A DNA stretch of 64,000 nt, from contig NZ_BSVB01000001.1 in the NCBI RefSeq assembly GCF_030161895.1, positions 1,364,001-1,428,000 on the forward strand. The letters are read 5' to 3'. The translations under genes were made by a program, and so were the position numbers. The stretch is from Pseudolysinimonas kribbensis (GTDB lineage: Bacteria > Actinomycetota > Actinomycetes > Actinomycetales > Microbacteriaceae). Position 1 is the first letter of the stretch; each line of letters opens with the position of its first letter. A model generated the notes under the pieces. The model was not told the origin of the DNA. It ran no database searches and saw nothing but the letters and a program-made list of their open reading frames with translations. This document shows, one piece after another, positions 62,407-64,000 of this stretch.

Positions 62407-63369
62407 GTGAGCGCATCCGGCGGCGGCAAGGCGATCATCGCGGCGATGGCCGCCAACCTCGGGATCGCGCTGACCAAGCTCGTGGCGGCGCTGTTCTCCG
62501 GCTCGGCCGCCATGCTCGCCGAGGCGGTGCACTCGTTCGCCGACACCATCAACCAGGTGCTCCTGCTCGTCGGCGGCCGCCGCTCGCGCAAGTCCGCCGA
62601 TCAGGAGCACCCGTTCGGTTACGGCCGCGAGCGCTACCTCTTCGCCTTCATCGTCTCGATCGTGCTGTTCTCGGTCGGCGGCGCCTACTCGATCTACGAG
62701 AGCATCCAGAAGTTCTTCGAGCCGCACCACGAGATCACGAACTGGTGGCTGCCGATCGCCGTCATCGTCATCTCGATCGGCCTCGAGGGTTTCTCCTTCC
62801 GCACCGCGCGCAAGGAGTCGCTGCCGTTCAAGGGCACCGGCTCCTGGATCTCGTTCATCCGCCGTGCGAAGGCGCCGGAGCTGCCGGTCGTGCTCTTCGA
62901 GGACACGGCGGCGCTCATCGGCCTGGTGTTCGCCCTGCTCGGGGTCGGCCTGACGGTGATCACCGGCAACCCGGTCTTCGACGCGCTCGGCACCCTGCTC
63001 ATCGGCCTGCTGCTCGTGACGGTCGCGATCATCCTCGGCAGCGTCACGAAGAGCCTGCTGATCGGCGAGGGCGCCGAGCCGGATGTCGTGGAACGCATCC
63101 GCGACGCGTTCAACCAGCACCCGCAGACCGAGGCGCTCATCCACCTGCGCACGCTCTACCTCGGCCCGGACGAGATGCTCGTCGCGGCCAAGGTCGCCTT
63201 CCCGCACACCACGAAGCTCGAGCAGGTCGCGGAGGCGATCGACCAGATGGAGGTCGACATCCGCGCCGCCGTGCCCGTGGCGCGGGTCATCTACATCGAG
63301 CCCGACATCCTGCGCCCCGAACGCGAGGCGATGACGACCGACGCGATCGTCATCAAGTCGGCCGACTGA
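62407..63369 (+). CDS. Cation diffusion facilitator (CDF) transporter
   Basis: 320 residues from GTG 62407; TAACTT 7 nt upstream (an in-frame TTG at 62398 would be longer). Six membrane helices; the metal-site helices are AMLAEAVHSFADTINQVLLL and LPVVLFEDTAALIGLVFALL. The cytoplasmic C-terminal domain runs from about 225 (LIHLRTLYLGPDEMLVAAKV). CDF proteins export Zn, Mn, Fe or Co in exchange for protons. The metal is not clear from the site residues. Confidence 0.9.
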   Translation: MSASGGGKAIIAAMAANLGIALTKLVAALFSGSAAMLAEAVHSFADTINQVLLLVGGRRSRKSADQEHPFGYGRERYLFAFIVSIVLFSVGGAYSIYESIQKFFEPHHEITNWWLPIAVIVISIGLEGFSFRTARKESLPFKGTGSWISFIRRAKAPELPVVLFEDTAALIGLVFALLGVGLTVITGNPVFDALGTLLIGLLLVTVAIILGSVTKSLLIGEGAEPDVVERIRDAFNQHPQTEALIHLRTLYLGPDEMLVAAKVAFPHTTKLEQVAEAIDQMEVDIRAAVPVARVIYIEPDILRPEREAMTTDAIVIKSAD

Positions 63370-63382
63370 GCCCGTCGATCGC

Positions 63383-64000
63383 CTACTCGGCCGCCGGTTC
63401 GTACGTGCCGATCACGGCCAGCAGTTCGAGCTTCTGCGCGCTCTCCGAGCCCGGCGTCGCGGTGAACACGAGCAGCCGCTGCTGCGTCTCCGGGTCGAGC
63501 AGGGTCTCGCAGTCGAGCGTGAGCTCACCGACCTCCGGATGCACGAACCGCTTCGTGCGCACCTGCTTCTGCGCGACCTCGTGCTCCGCCCACAGCGCAC
63601 GGAACTCCGCGCTCTCGCGCTCGAGCGCCGCCACGAGCTCGGCCGCCCGGGAGCCCGCCCCGCCTCGCCCGAGCGCATCCCGCAGCTCTGCGACCCAGAC
63701 CCGGCCGTGCACGGCGTGGTCGTCCGAGTGGTACACCGCGCGTGAGGACGGGTCGGTGAACCAGCGGTAGACCGTCGAGCGGGCGAGCCCGGTCCACCGG
63801 GTCGCGTCGCCCAGCAGCGCGACCGCGAGCGGCGTCTGGAGCAGCGTCTCGCCGGTCTCGCCGATCACCATGGCCGGGGTGTCCTGCAGGCGGTCGACGA
63901 TGCGCAGGATGCCGGGGGCGATGTGGTCGATGTCGCCCCGGCGGTCGGGCGCCGGGTGTCCCGCCAGCCGGAACAGGTGATCGCGCTCGGCGCGCGTCAG
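63383..64000 (-). CDS. XRE/MmyB-type transcriptional regulator (partial, cut by right edge)
   Basis: The frame is open from the right edge to the stop at 63383, 205 codons. It begins in LTRAERDHLFRLAGHPAPDR, the linker after the XRE HTH, and continues with the MmyB ligand-binding domain: GILRIVDRLQDTPAMVIGET, ALLGDATRWTGLARSTVYRW, and RTKRFVHPEVGELTLDCETL. The HTH itself lies beyond the window. MmyB domains bind fatty-acid-like ligands. It converges on the CDF gene with a 13-bp gap. Confidence 0.88.
   Translation of the reverse strand: MTRAERDHLFRLAGHPAPDRRGDIDHIAPGILRIVDRLQDTPAMVIGETGETLLQTPLAVALLGDATRWTGLARSTVYRWFTDPSSRAVYHSDDHAVHGRVWVAELRDALGRGGAGSRAAELVAALERESAEFRALWAEHEVAQKQVRTKRFVHPEVGELTLDCETLLDPETQQRLLVFTATPGSESAQKLELLAVIGTYEPAAE

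Overview
The window is a contiguous piece of a high-GC (about 70 percent) actinobacterial chromosome, most likely from a member of the Microbacteriaceae (Micrococcales). The reasons are the clustered menaquinone genes (menA, B, C, D, E, F, G), the Ccs/Res system II cytochrome c biogenesis operon next to them, an archaeal-type AspRS, a 32-residue bS22-like protein, and many apparently leaderless genes with a TAnnnT box 6-8 nt before the start codon. Family assignments come from reading the sequence and from memory of the families; no searches were run.

Layout. (1) 1-4735: right end of an integrated plasmid-like element. It holds a replication-relaxation family gene cut by the left edge, a large three-way-junction palindrome, parA with a small partner gene and upstream repeats, a wHTH gene and an AlpA-like HTH gene divergent from an XRE repressor, and a tyrosine integrase whose frame ends inside tRNA-Met. 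(2) 4681-12013: tRNA-Met, tRNA-Thr, a GH13 alpha-glucosidase, a sugar ABC transporter, an M23 peptidase and an inositol monophosphatase family gene. (3) 11195-32173: a large catabolic locus. About 18 tightly packed minus-strand genes read away from an IclR regulator, and two plus-strand dehydrogenases lie on its other side; three copies of one 21-bp palindrome mark the regulator's likely operators. Gene content (oligopeptide ABC transporter, N-acyl-D-amino-acid deacylase, D-threonine-aldolase-like enzyme, RidA, class III aminotransferase, two FAH-fold enzymes, PIG-L, DUF4862) suggests uptake and breakdown of an N-acylated or D-amino-acid-containing compound. I do not recognise it as a described pathway. 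(4) 32208-37209: tRNA-Tyr, lytic transglycosylase, YajQ, cardiolipin synthase, ferredoxin-NADP reductase. (5) 37243-53775: respiration block: polyprenyl diphosphate synthase, menG/menF, PPK2, menD, menA, menE, menB, menC, then ccsB-resB-ccdA-resA. (6) 53772-64000: phosphatase, aspS, FMN reductase, glutaredoxin, HAD hydrolase, bS22-like protein, HTH protein, ArsR, KtrB/KtrA potassium uptake, proC, a cation diffusion facilitator and an MmyB-type regulator cut by the right edge.

Data quality. At least 19 reading frames, including essential-looking menG, menD, menE and menB, are broken by what is each time one missing base, usually in a short G or C run. Restoring one base at each site gives full-length proteins with whole numbers of codons. 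I therefore treat these as probable sequencing deletions, annotate each gene over its full span, and do not call them pseudogenes.
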